A DNA stretch of 64,000 nt from Azospirillum griseum. Its GTDB lineage: Bacteria; Pseudomonadota; Alphaproteobacteria; Azospirillales; Azospirillaceae. The stretch covers positions 2,356 to 66,355 of the forward strand of contig NZ_RXMA01000026.1 of NCBI RefSeq assembly GCF_003966125.1. The letters run 5' to 3'. Below the pieces are notes generated by a model that ran no database searches, had not been told where the DNA came from, and saw only the letters and a list, made by a program, of their open reading frames with translations. Below are positions 25,434 through 33,805 of the stretch, in pieces. The first letter of the stretch is position 1. Each line of letters begins with the position of its first letter. The position numbers and the translations under genes are program-made.

Positions 25434-25823
25434 ATGCCTCGGGCCGATCAGCTCAAGATCATTTGCGTGGACGACCAGGAAAGCATGCTGCGCCTGCATC
25501 GTTACGCTTTTGCGCAGTTGGGGGTGCGCAACGTCACCGAATGCACGTCGGCGGTGTCGGCGATTGATGCGGTGTTGTCTTCGGAATTCGATCTGATGAC
25601 GCTGGATTGGAACATGCCCGGCACCGACGGGCTGACCCTGTTCAAGATGCTGCGCGGCAACCCGAAAACCGCGAAGCTGCCGATCATCATGGTGACGGGG
25701 AATGCGGAGGAAAGCTCGGTCAAGACGGCGATTGCCGCCGGGGTCCGGCTGTTCCTGCGCAAGCCGGTGGCGGTGAAGGATCTGAAGGTGCGGGTTGAAG
25801 CGGCCCTTGGCAAGTTGACGTGA
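25434..25823 (+). CDS. cheY: CheY-like single-domain response regulator
   Basis: A 129-residue receiver-only protein. The acidic pair is in IICVDDQES, the phosphoacceptor is D58 in LMTLDWNMPGTDG, the switch threonine is in IIMVTGN and the conserved lysine is in FLRKPV. It is the first gene of the chemosensory cluster, 30 bp before the MCP, and is probably phosphorylated by the CheA at 30962. Whether the output is the flagellar motor or another target cannot be read here. The 119 bp upstream include an AT-rich patch at 25360-25391 where a promoter could lie. Confidence 0.92.
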   Translation: MPRADQLKIICVDDQESMLRLHRYAFAQLGVRNVTECTSAVSAIDAVLSSEFDLMTLDWNMPGTDGLTLFKMLRGNPKTAKLPIIMVTGNAEESSVKTAIAAGVRLFLRKPVAVKDLKVRVEAALGKLT

Positions 25824-25852
25824 GATTGACCTGAAATCCTGGAGTCTGGGGG

Positions 25853-27517
25853 ATGGCGATGAAAACGGCCCTGTCCGTGCCGCTGATTGGCAAGGTTCTG
25901 CTGATCCTGACCGTGCTGGCGGGGGTCGTGTTCGTCGGAATCGACCGGATCAACACGATCCAGCGCGAAAGCGAAAGCGAACTGATCGGGTTGATCGATC
26001 GCGACGCGGTGGGCATCGTCTGGATGGCGCGGTCGCGCGGAACGGCGATGAACGCCGTGCGGCTGACCTTCGAAACCTTGAGCGAATCGAGCGGCCTGCG
26101 CGCCCGCCAGACCTCCGGACGGTTGAAGGAGGAGGCCATCGCCTTCATCACCCAGATGGCGGAGGCCGAACGCAATCTGCCGACCCTCTCCCGCGATCTG
26201 AAGGTGGCGCGTGAGGCCTTTGATCGGCTGACGCAACGGATTGACACGCTGATTGCGGCCAAACTGGCGCTGCCGCAGGGCGCGCCGTCGGATTCCCTGC
26301 GCGATCCGATCCGCGCCGTCACCGCATCGGTCGAAGAGTTTGACGGTCTGATGACCCAATTGATCGAGCAGGCGCAGGAGCGGGCGCGCAACCAGGCCCG
26401 CATCACGTCGGCCCACGCCAACGACGCCAGCACCATGGTGGTGCGCATCGTTGGCCTGGCGCTCGCTGGGGCCTTCCTGTTCGCCTTTCTGCTGTTGCGT
26501 CTGACGGTGGTCCGCCCGCTGAACACCTTGATCGGCACGGCCAAGGCGCTGTTGGCGGGGCATTTGGACCGGCGGGTGCGCGGCCTGGACCGTCGGGACG
26601 AGATCGGCGACATCGCGCGCGCGGTTCAGCTTCTCAAGGACACCTTGCGCGGGGCCGATGAACTGGCCCACCGCACCCAATCCACCGCCGAACAGGTCGC
26701 CGCCGCAACCAGCCAGGCGGCGGCGGCGGTCGATCAGGTGTCGGGCGGGTCGCAACGGCAGATGCAGTCGGTGGAGACGATCACCCATTCGGTGTCGCGC
26801 ACCACGGCGATCATCGGGACCATCGCGTCCGTCAGCCTGTCGGCCAAGCATTGCTCCCGTCAGGCGGCGACCCAGCTTGCCGGCGGGCTGACGCAGATCA
26901 CGGCGATGACCGGCGCGGTGCAGGAAATCGCCGTGACCAGCGCGCGCATCAACGCCATCACCCAGAGCATCAGCGAACTCGCCACCCGCTCGAACATCCT
27001 GTCGCTCAACGCCGCCATCGAAGCGGCCCGCGCGGGCGAGCATGGGCGCGGTTTTTCCGTGGTGGCGGAGGAGGTCGGCAATCTGGCCCAGCAGACCGCC
27101 GATCTGGCCCAGGAAATCGCCCTGCTGGCCGCCGACAGCGGCGAGCGGATCCAGAACGGCGTCAGCATCGCCACGGATGTGAGCGGGGTGATGAACAGCG
27201 TCGCCGCCTCGATCAACGAGACGGACAGCCTGTCCGAGGACATCGCCAAATCGATGGAGGAGCAGGGGGCGGTTCTTCAGCAGATCGAGGCGAGCCTGCA
27301 GCGCCTGACCGAAACCGCCAACGCCAACGCCACCGCTTGCGAGGAGATCGCGGCGACGATGGTGGAACTGACCCGGCTTGCCGACAGCACGCGGCGGATG
27401 GCCGAATCGGGACGTCGGCGCAAGGCGGTCGAGGCTGTGCCGGATCCAGGGCCTGAATCGGCCGGTGCGGCGGCGGGTGACGCCACCGACGGCGATTCGG
27501 GCAAGGCCGCCGGATGA
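25853..27517 (+). CDS. Methyl-accepting chemotaxis protein
   Basis: A 554-residue receptor with TM1 at about 11-29, a helical periplasmic domain to about 196, TM2 at about 197-218 (VGLALAGAFLFAFLLL) and HAMP. The signalling domain has the tip ATRSNILSLNAAIEAARAGEHGRGFSVVAEEV. The C-terminus is a Glu/Pro/Ala/Gly-rich tail without a CheR-docking pentapeptide. Its TGA overlaps the next ATG (ATGA at 27514), so translation is coupled with the receiver gene. Confidence 0.93.
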   Translation: MAMKTALSVPLIGKVLLILTVLAGVVFVGIDRINTIQRESESELIGLIDRDAVGIVWMARSRGTAMNAVRLTFETLSESSGLRARQTSGRLKEEAIAFITQMAEAERNLPTLSRDLKVAREAFDRLTQRIDTLIAAKLALPQGAPSDSLRDPIRAVTASVEEFDGLMTQLIEQAQERARNQARITSAHANDASTMVVRIVGLALAGAFLFAFLLLRLTVVRPLNTLIGTAKALLAGHLDRRVRGLDRRDEIGDIARAVQLLKDTLRGADELAHRTQSTAEQVAAATSQAAAAVDQVSGGSQRQMQSVETITHSVSRTTAIIGTIASVSLSAKHCSRQAATQLAGGLTQITAMTGAVQEIAVTSARINAITQSISELATRSNILSLNAAIEAARAGEHGRGFSVVAEEVGNLAQQTADLAQEIALLAADSGERIQNGVSIATDVSGVMNSVAASINETDSLSEDIAKSMEEQGAVLQQIEASLQRLTETANANATACEEIAATMVELTRLADSTRRMAESGRRRKAVEAVPDPGPESAGAAAGDATDGDSGKAAG

Positions 27518-27957
27518 CCGGGGGCATCGCGCCCTGTGTGCTGATCGTCGATGATTCGTCGATGATGCGCAGCCTGCTGTCCCGGCTGCTGGACAGCGAC
27601 CGCGACGCCGACGGTGGCGCGCGTTGGCAGATCGTCGGCACGGCGCCGGACGGTCGGGCGGCGGTGGCGCAGGCCCGCGACCTTCGTCCGGACCTGTGCC
27701 TGCTGGATCTGGAAATGCCGGTCATGGGCGGGCTGGAGGCGTTGCCCGCCATCCGCGCGGTCAGCGACGCGGCGGTGGTGGTGGTGTCGTCCATTGCCGG
27801 CCCGGGGTCGGCGGAACGCCGCGCCTGCCTGATGGCCGGGGCGTCGGCGGTGGTTGCCAAACCGTCCGGTGCGGTCAGCGCCGATCTGGCCGAAGTCAGC
27901 GGGCGCGCCATTCTGGCGGCCATGCGGGCGGCGCTCGCCGTGCCCGGGGAGGGGTGA
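27514..27957 (+). CDS. Stand-alone CheB-type receiver
   Basis: A 147-residue receiver domain that resembles the N-terminal half of CheB more than CheY: VLIVDDSSMMRSLLSRLL, DLCLLDLEMPVMGGLEALP with the phosphoacceptor aspartate, VVVVSSIAGPGSA, and AGASAVVAKPSGAVSADL. No methylesterase follows; a complete CheB is encoded four genes on. It may compete for phosphate, or be a truncated CheB kept as a separate signal sink. Start and stop overlap both neighbours by a base or four. Confidence 0.85.
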   Translation: MTGGIAPCVLIVDDSSMMRSLLSRLLDSDRDADGGARWQIVGTAPDGRAAVAQARDLRPDLCLLDLEMPVMGGLEALPAIRAVSDAAVVVVSSIAGPGSAERRACLMAGASAVVAKPSGAVSADLAEVSGRAILAAMRAALAVPGEG

Positions 27958-28814
27958 TGGCCGGTCTGCCCCCACAGGATCCCCTTTCCTTTCCCGCGAT
28001 GGGCGCGACCCACGCCGCTGGCGCGTCGGCGTTGGCGCTCGACACCTGCCGTTTGATCGGGGCGAATCCCAGCGGTCCGGTGGGCGCGCGCCTGATCGAA
28101 GCGTGCGATCATCTTCCGCCGGGGGCTGCGCTGGCCAGCGGGGCGGAGCGCGACGCGTTGGTCGCCCGTCTGATTGACGGGGCGACCAACCGCGAAACCT
28201 ATTTCTTCCGCGACCGCCGCCAGTTGGGGCTGATGGCGTCCCTGCTGGGCGATTGGGCAACCGCCCATCCCGGCACCACGCTGGCCCTGTGGTCGGCAGG
28301 GTGCGCCACCGGGGAGGAGGCCTATTCGCTGGCCATCACCCTGCGCCGCCAGGGCCGGAACGTCAGCGTTCTGGGCACCGACATTTCCCGTTCGGCGCTG
28401 GCGGTGGCGCGGGAGGCGGTCTATCGCACCGGCCCAATGTCGCCCTGTCGGCAGGTGGGGATGGAGGATGACGCGGATCTGCCGCTGACCGGGGACGGTC
28501 GCCGTTGCGTTGCCGACCCGATCCGCGCGGTGGTGCGCTTTGCCGAACACAACATTTTGAAGACTCCGCCCGCACCGTTGTTCTTCGACGCGGTGGTGTG
28601 CCGCAACGTGCTGATCTACATGGACGACACAGCACGCCGGATGGCCTTCACCGCACTGGCGGCGGCGGTCCGTCCGGGTGGGCTGCTGCTGCTTGGGCCG
28701 GGCGACAGCGCTCCGCCCACCGACCCGCAGAGCTTTGGTTTTGCCCCTCTGTTCCGTGACGGAACCGGGCTGTTCGTCAAGGGGAGCGTCGATGACCGTC
28801 CGACCGGCCGCTGA
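27957..28814 (+). CDS. cheR: CheR chemoreceptor glutamate methyltransferase
   Basis: A 285-residue S-adenosylmethionine-dependent enzyme that methylates MCP glutamates. The N-terminal helical part includes TNRETYFFRDRRQL (the family's T-N-x-T-xFFR). The SAM pocket shows LWSAGCATGEEAYSLAI and VLGTDISRSAL. FFDAVVCRNVLIYMD and RPGGLLLLGPGDS follow. The ATG lies in GTGATG at 27957, overlapping the receiver stop by one base. The 3' end overlaps the cheW start by 23 bp. Confidence 0.93.
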   Translation: MAGLPPQDPLSFPAMGATHAAGASALALDTCRLIGANPSGPVGARLIEACDHLPPGAALASGAERDALVARLIDGATNRETYFFRDRRQLGLMASLLGDWATAHPGTTLALWSAGCATGEEAYSLAITLRRQGRNVSVLGTDISRSALAVAREAVYRTGPMSPCRQVGMEDDADLPLTGDGRRCVADPIRAVVRFAEHNILKTPPAPLFFDAVVCRNVLIYMDDTARRMAFTALAAAVRPGGLLLLGPGDSAPPTDPQSFGFAPLFRDGTGLFVKGSVDDRPTGR

Positions 28815-29754
28815 CCGGACCACCTCCCCGAACAACACCGCCGCCGCGCCGCCGGTCCTGGTGTTCGAACGGCGCGGGCAGACCTATTGTTGCCCAACCT
28901 CCGATGTGTTGGAGATCGTCGAGGATCCGGTGCTCGACCCGCCCGGCTACCCGACGCCGCTGGTCGTGGCGGTCTTGCTGCACAATGGCGGCTTCATTCC
29001 GGCGGTTGATCCGGCCAACCTGTTCGACCATCCCCCCGAACGGCGCGGCGATGTGGTGCTGCTGCATGGCCCGGCGGGCACGGTCGGGCTGTTGGCCGAC
29101 CGTGTCCTGGGCTTTCGCCAGCCATCCGCGTTTGGCCCCGCCCCCTGGATCCCGTCCGGGCGGATGTGCCGGTCGGCGGCGGTGATCGACGGCATCGGGC
29201 GGGCCTTTGTGCTGGCCGCCGATGGTGTGGCCGATGTGCCGTCGGCCGCCACCGTGGTGGCGTCGGCCACCGTCGCCGTTCTGGGCGGGCGTCCTGGAAG
29301 CGGGGAGTCGGAGCGGGCGGAGGCCGACGACGGGCCGATGCACCTGATTTTCAGCGTGGGCGGGCGCGCTTATGCCGCCGGATACGCCGACGTCCACCGC
29401 ATCCTGTACCGCCACCGTCTGTTTCGGGTGCCGGGTGCCTGGGGGCGCGTCCGTTGCGCGGTCGAGGTGATCGGCGCGGTCGTTCCGGTGCTGGATTTGG
29501 CCGAGCCGGATCCCTTGCCCGAACGGGCTGATTTCGTTGTGCTGTCCTCCTCGGTCGGCTTGTTGGCCTTGCGGGTGGACGCGATCCTGCGCCCGTTGCC
29601 CTTGCGCCGCGACCCGACGGAGCCGGAATGGTTCCCCGCCCCCGGCATCGCCGGGATCGGACGGCAGAGGGAACAGGCCTATTCCATCATCACCGGCGAG
29701 GCGCTGTTGCGGGATCTGGTCGGCGCGGACGCCAGGACGGGGGCGACTGCCTGA
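28792..29754 (+). CDS. cheW: Double-CheW coupling protein
   Basis: A 320-residue protein with two CheW domains. The first (about 22-150) has VFERRGQTYCCPTSDVLEIVEDP and VVAVLLHNGGFIPAVDPANLF. The second (about 180-305) has LIFSVGGRAYAAGYADVHRIL, VRCAVEVIGAVVPVLDLAEPD and VGLLALRVDAIL. The domains link receptors to CheA. Two domains in one chain could bridge adjacent array units. Overlaps with cheR (23 bp) and cheB (one base) mark it as part of the operon. Confidence 0.87.
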   Translation: MTVRPAADRTTSPNNTAAAPPVLVFERRGQTYCCPTSDVLEIVEDPVLDPPGYPTPLVVAVLLHNGGFIPAVDPANLFDHPPERRGDVVLLHGPAGTVGLLADRVLGFRQPSAFGPAPWIPSGRMCRSAAVIDGIGRAFVLAADGVADVPSAATVVASATVAVLGGRPGSGESERAEADDGPMHLIFSVGGRAYAAGYADVHRILYRHRLFRVPGAWGRVRCAVEVIGAVVPVLDLAEPDPLPERADFVVLSSSVGLLALRVDAILRPLPLRRDPTEPEWFPAPGIAGIGRQREQAYSIITGEALLRDLVGADARTGATA

Positions 29755-30965
29755 TGCCAACACCGTCCGCCCCCTTGCGTGTCCTCATCATCGACGATTC
29801 CGCCTTCATGCGGGCATCGCTGCGCCACATCGTTGGCCACACACCCGGTTTTGTCGTGGTTGGGGAAGCCAACGACGGGCTGAGCGGGGTTGAGGCCATC
29901 CGCAACCTGCGTCCCGATGTCGTGACGCTTGATCTCGACATGCCCGGTCTGGATGGCATCGGCGTGTTGAAGCGGGTGCGCCCGTCGCCAGGGGCCGTGC
30001 CGGTGGTCATCATGGTCAGCGCCTTCACCACGCAGGGGGCCGCACTGACCTTGTCGGCGTTGAGCGCCGGTGCCATCGATTTCGTTCCCAAGGCGTCGGA
30101 GCATTTCAAAACCGATCTGGCCCAGGTCGGCGAACTGCTGCGCAGCAAGCTGGCGGTGGCCGCCGCCATCCTGACCGGGCGCGACCGCCCGCCCGCCCGC
30201 CCCCGTCCGGACGCCGAGGCTCCTTCTCCGCTGCCGCACACTCCTCCGGTGGTGGAGCCGACCCACACGGACGCGCCTGCTCCACTTTCCACAGCCGCCC
30301 CCGCCGCCGCTGCGCCCGCTGCACTCCCGCGCGTGGCGGCGCAGCATCACCGTGTGTCAACGCCGCCGCTGCGCGCCGTGACGATGACGGGAGCGCCCGA
30401 TCTGGTGACGGTCGCGTCCTCCACCGGTGGGCCGCAAACCCTGCCGGAGTTCCTGCGCCCGCTCTGCCCCTGTCCCGCCCCCATTGTGATCGCCCAGCAC
30501 ATCCCGGCGGTGTTCAGCCGCAGTCTGGCGGATTCACTGGCCGCCACCCTGGGCGTGACGGTGGTGGAGGCGGAAGATGGCAAGGAGTTGGCCGCCCACA
30601 CCGTCTATCTGCTGCCCGGTGGCCGCAACGCCGAGGTGTTCCGTCTGCGCCCCGGCGTTCTTGCCTTGCGGCTGCTCGACGGTGGCAACGCGGTGTACCG
30701 TCCCAACGCCGACATCCTGTTCCGCTCCGCCGCCTTGACCGCAAGGCGCCCGGTCGGGGTGATCCTCACCGGCATGGGCAGCGACGGTTGCGAGGGTGCC
30801 CGCGCGCTGGCCCAGCGCGGCGCGCCGGTTCTGGTGCAGGATCCGGCCAGCGCGGTGATCTGGGGGATGCCGCGTTCGGCCATCGACGCCGGGTTGGCGA
30901 GCGAGGTGGGCGAACCGGCGGCTCTGGGGCGGCGTCTGGCGCTGTTGGCGGGGAGGGAGGGATGA
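29754..30965 (+). CDS. cheB: CheB chemoreceptor methylesterase
   Basis: A 403-residue receiver-methylesterase that removes methyl groups from MCPs. The receiver has VLIIDDSAFMRASL, VVTLDLDMPGLDG and AIDFVPKASEHF. A proline/alanine linker (about 140-212) leads to the catalytic domain. The catalytic triad regions are visible: SSTGGP with S223, IAQHIP, and LTGMGSDG. PNADILFRSAA is also typical. Its TGA overlaps the cheA ATG (ATGA at 30962). Confidence 0.94.
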   Translation: MPTPSAPLRVLIIDDSAFMRASLRHIVGHTPGFVVVGEANDGLSGVEAIRNLRPDVVTLDLDMPGLDGIGVLKRVRPSPGAVPVVIMVSAFTTQGAALTLSALSAGAIDFVPKASEHFKTDLAQVGELLRSKLAVAAAILTGRDRPPARPRPDAEAPSPLPHTPPVVEPTHTDAPAPLSTAAPAAAAPAALPRVAAQHHRVSTPPLRAVTMTGAPDLVTVASSTGGPQTLPEFLRPLCPCPAPIVIAQHIPAVFSRSLADSLAATLGVTVVEAEDGKELAAHTVYLLPGGRNAEVFRLRPGVLALRLLDGGNAVYRPNADILFRSAALTARRPVGVILTGMGSDGCEGARALAQRGAPVLVQDPASAVIWGMPRSAIDAGLASEVGEPAALGRRLALLAGREG

Positions 30966-33805
30966 GCGGGCCGGATGATCCCATCGAGGAATTCTGGTCG
31001 CTGTTCGGGGCCGAACTCGACGAATACCTCGCCGCCATTGAAGGGATTCTGGCGGCCAGCCCGGTCGATCCGGCGCGGGTGGACGAGCTGTTCCGCGCCT
31101 TCCATTCGGTCAAGGGCGGGTCGGCGGCGCTGGCCCTGCGCTGCATCGAAACCGTCGCCCACGCGGCCGAAGACGTGCTGCATCTGGTGCGGGCCGGAAA
31201 GCGCGCGCTCGACACCGATCTGGTCAGCGCCCTGTTGGAGGCGGTGGACGAGATGCGCCGCCTGCAGGACACGGCGATGGCGACCCGCACCGACCAGCCG
31301 GTGAACGCCGCCATTGTCGCCCGGCTGAAAGACCATTTGACCGGCGGTGCGCCCGCTGCGTCTCCCGTTGCCCCGGCTGTGCCCGCCGCGCTGCCGATGG
31401 TGGAGCCGGTTGCCGTCCCGGCGGCGGAGCGTCCGTCGGCCCTGATCGTCGACCCGCCGGTGCTGGAGCGGATGCAGGACGCGGTTCTGGGCCTGATCGG
31501 GGCCATCGACGCCGAGGATCCGGGCGAAGCCGCTTTGGCGCTGGTCGAGGCCGCCGAACCCGCCGACCTGCACGGGGTGGTCGGGGCGGCATTCCGGCTG
31601 GCCGGTGGCGGGGCGGGCCGTTGGGGCTGGCTTGATCTGGTCCTGCGCCTGCGCGCGGTGGAAAGCGCCAGCGGGGAGAGCGTGGGGGCTTTTGCCCTGT
31701 CGGCGGCGCTGGAAACACTGTTCGCCGATCTGCTGTTGGAGCAGGCCGGTTCTCTGAAATCCACGCCGGAGGATCCCGCCGTCTGGCTGCACGCCGCCCG
31801 TCTGTTTGTCGGGCTGGAGGTGGACGCCGGGGCGGAACTGGCCGACCTGATCGCCGCCCGCCTGCTGCGTGGGGAACAGACGCCGGACGTCGATGAACTG
31901 GCCGACCTTTGTGCCCTGACCGGCATTGCCGCCAGCTCCGGCATGGAGATACCGCGCGACGAGATCACCGCCCTGCGCGACCGCTGGCTCGGGGCCGAAG
32001 GCGTGGTGGCGGAAGAGGCCCCGGTGGTTCCGTCCACCGAACACGCCCACGCCTGGCCCGCCGACACGCGGATGCGGATGGCGGTGGCCGAGGCCGACGG
32101 CAGCGCCCTGTTGCTGGTGCTGCTGGATCTGGAGCGTGACCCGGCGGTGGCCGAATCCGTCACCGAGGCGCTGCGGGCCGAACGCAGCCTGTACAACCGC
32201 TCGCGCCTCGACCTGCGCGGCGGGATGTTCGAGTATGTGGTCGCCGTGCGCGGCGACGCGGCGGTCTTCGCCCGGTCCCTGACCGATCTGGATCCGGGCC
32301 GCGCCTGCGTCCGCTCCATCCGCCGCACCGACGCCAACGCTGCGCCGGGTGCGGAGTTGGCCGACACAACCGCGCAACCCTTGCCCACACAGTCCCCGCC
32401 TGCGCAACCCTCTTCCACCCCCGCGCGGGAGGCTCAGGCGGCGGCGTCCGTCGCGCCGCCCGCCCCGTTGCCGCCCACCCTGTCGCCGCCCACCCTGTCG
32501 CCCGTTGCCGCCCCCGCAGGGGCGGGTGGCGGTGCGCCCCGCCCCGTCGACGCGATGGTGCGGGTGCCGAGTGCCGCCATCGACGGATTCATGGATTTGA
32601 TCGGCGAACTCCGCCTTGGCCTGACCGCCCTGTCCCTGACGCTGGGGGAGGAGGGGACCCGCCCGACCAACCCGAAGGCGCGGGCCACCCACGACGGGAT
32701 GCGGCGGCTCGACCGCGCGGTGCGGCAATTGTACGAAGGGGCGCTGGGCCTGCGCGTGGTTCCCATCGGCACGCTGTTTTCCCGGCTGCTGCGCCCGATC
32801 CGCGACACCGCCGTCCTGGTCGGCAAGGAGGTCGGCCTGACCACGGCGGGCGAGGATGTGCAGGTGGACAAGGCGATGATCGAAATGCTGGTCGATCCGC
32901 TGACCCACATCGTCCGCAACAGCGTCGATCACGGCATCGAATCGCCGGAGAGGCGGGCGGCGGCGGGCAAACCGGCGCAAGGCTCCATCCGCATCCGCGC
33001 CCGCCAGACCGCCAGCCTCGCCATCGTCGAGGTGGAGGACGACGGCGGCGGCATCGACGTTGCCCGCGTGCGCGACAAGGCGGTGTCGAAGGGGTTGATC
33101 GGCGCGGCCGATGCGGCGGCGCTGCCGGACGCGGAGGCGCTGAATCTCATCCTGCTGCCCGGCTTTTCCACCCGCGACGAGGTGACGGCGACCTCCGGGC
33201 GCGGGGTGGGCATGGACATCGTGCTGACCGCCATCAAGAAGCTGGGCGGCACGCTGGCCATCGACAGCCACCCCGGTCAAGGCACGCGGATGACCATCGA
33301 GTTTCCGGTCTCCGCCGCCATGCAACGGGTGCTGACCGCCGAGGTGGCCGGGCAGCTGGTGGCGATTCACGAACGGTCGGTGCGCGAGGTGGTGGACGTC
33401 ACACCCGACCGGCTGCGCCGCATCGGGCGGCGGTTGAGCCTGTCGTTGCGCGGGCGTTTCCTGCCGGTGGTCGATCTCGGCGCGTTGCTGGGTCTGCGCC
33501 CGCCGTCACCGGACGATCCGACCACCCGGCGGACCGTGGTGGTGGTTGACGATGGCGACGCGCAGATCGGTTTGATGATCGACCGCATGGCGGTGCGGCG
33601 CGAGGTGTTCTTCAAGCGCCTGCACCCCTTGATCGAAGACAACACGCTGATCGCCGGGGCGGCGGTGATCGGGGCGGGCAGCGTGATGTTCGCGCTGGAC
33701 ACCCCGACCCTGTTCGCCCGCGCGGTGACTTGGCTGGACCCGAATCCCCACAGCAACCCCGACGGTCGCAGCGGCGACAAGGAGGACCCATGCTCCGCCG
33801 ATTGA
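30962..33805 (+). CDS. cheA: CheA chemotaxis histidine kinase
   Basis: A 947-residue kinase. The Hpt domain has AFHSVKGG with phosphoacceptor H48. A long middle part (about 130-530) contains helical stretches with no clear P2 domain and a Pro-rich linker. Dimerisation: VRVPSAAIDGFMDLIGEL. ATPase: HIVRNSVDHGIE (N box), VEDDGGGID and GRGVGMDIV. The C-terminal CheW-like regulatory domain ends with FARAVTWLDPN. No receiver is fused. It is larger than the usual 650-750 residues because of the middle region. It overlaps cheB by four bases and the following MCP by 16. Confidence 0.94.
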   Translation: MSGPDDPIEEFWSLFGAELDEYLAAIEGILAASPVDPARVDELFRAFHSVKGGSAALALRCIETVAHAAEDVLHLVRAGKRALDTDLVSALLEAVDEMRRLQDTAMATRTDQPVNAAIVARLKDHLTGGAPAASPVAPAVPAALPMVEPVAVPAAERPSALIVDPPVLERMQDAVLGLIGAIDAEDPGEAALALVEAAEPADLHGVVGAAFRLAGGGAGRWGWLDLVLRLRAVESASGESVGAFALSAALETLFADLLLEQAGSLKSTPEDPAVWLHAARLFVGLEVDAGAELADLIAARLLRGEQTPDVDELADLCALTGIAASSGMEIPRDEITALRDRWLGAEGVVAEEAPVVPSTEHAHAWPADTRMRMAVAEADGSALLLVLLDLERDPAVAESVTEALRAERSLYNRSRLDLRGGMFEYVVAVRGDAAVFARSLTDLDPGRACVRSIRRTDANAAPGAELADTTAQPLPTQSPPAQPSSTPAREAQAAASVAPPAPLPPTLSPPTLSPVAAPAGAGGGAPRPVDAMVRVPSAAIDGFMDLIGELRLGLTALSLTLGEEGTRPTNPKARATHDGMRRLDRAVRQLYEGALGLRVVPIGTLFSRLLRPIRDTAVLVGKEVGLTTAGEDVQVDKAMIEMLVDPLTHIVRNSVDHGIESPERRAAAGKPAQGSIRIRARQTASLAIVEVEDDGGGIDVARVRDKAVSKGLIGAADAAALPDAEALNLILLPGFSTRDEVTATSGRGVGMDIVLTAIKKLGGTLAIDSHPGQGTRMTIEFPVSAAMQRVLTAEVAGQLVAIHERSVREVVDVTPDRLRRIGRRLSLSLRGRFLPVVDLGALLGLRPPSPDDPTTRRTVVVVDDGDAQIGLMIDRMAVRREVFFKRLHPLIEDNTLIAGAAVIGAGSVMFALDTPTLFARAVTWLDPNPHSNPDGRSGDKEDPCSAD

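Noticed and set aside
30605..33370. 921-codon minus-strand frame antisense to cheB/cheA
   Set aside because: Shadow of two genes with intact catalytic motifs on the plus strand.
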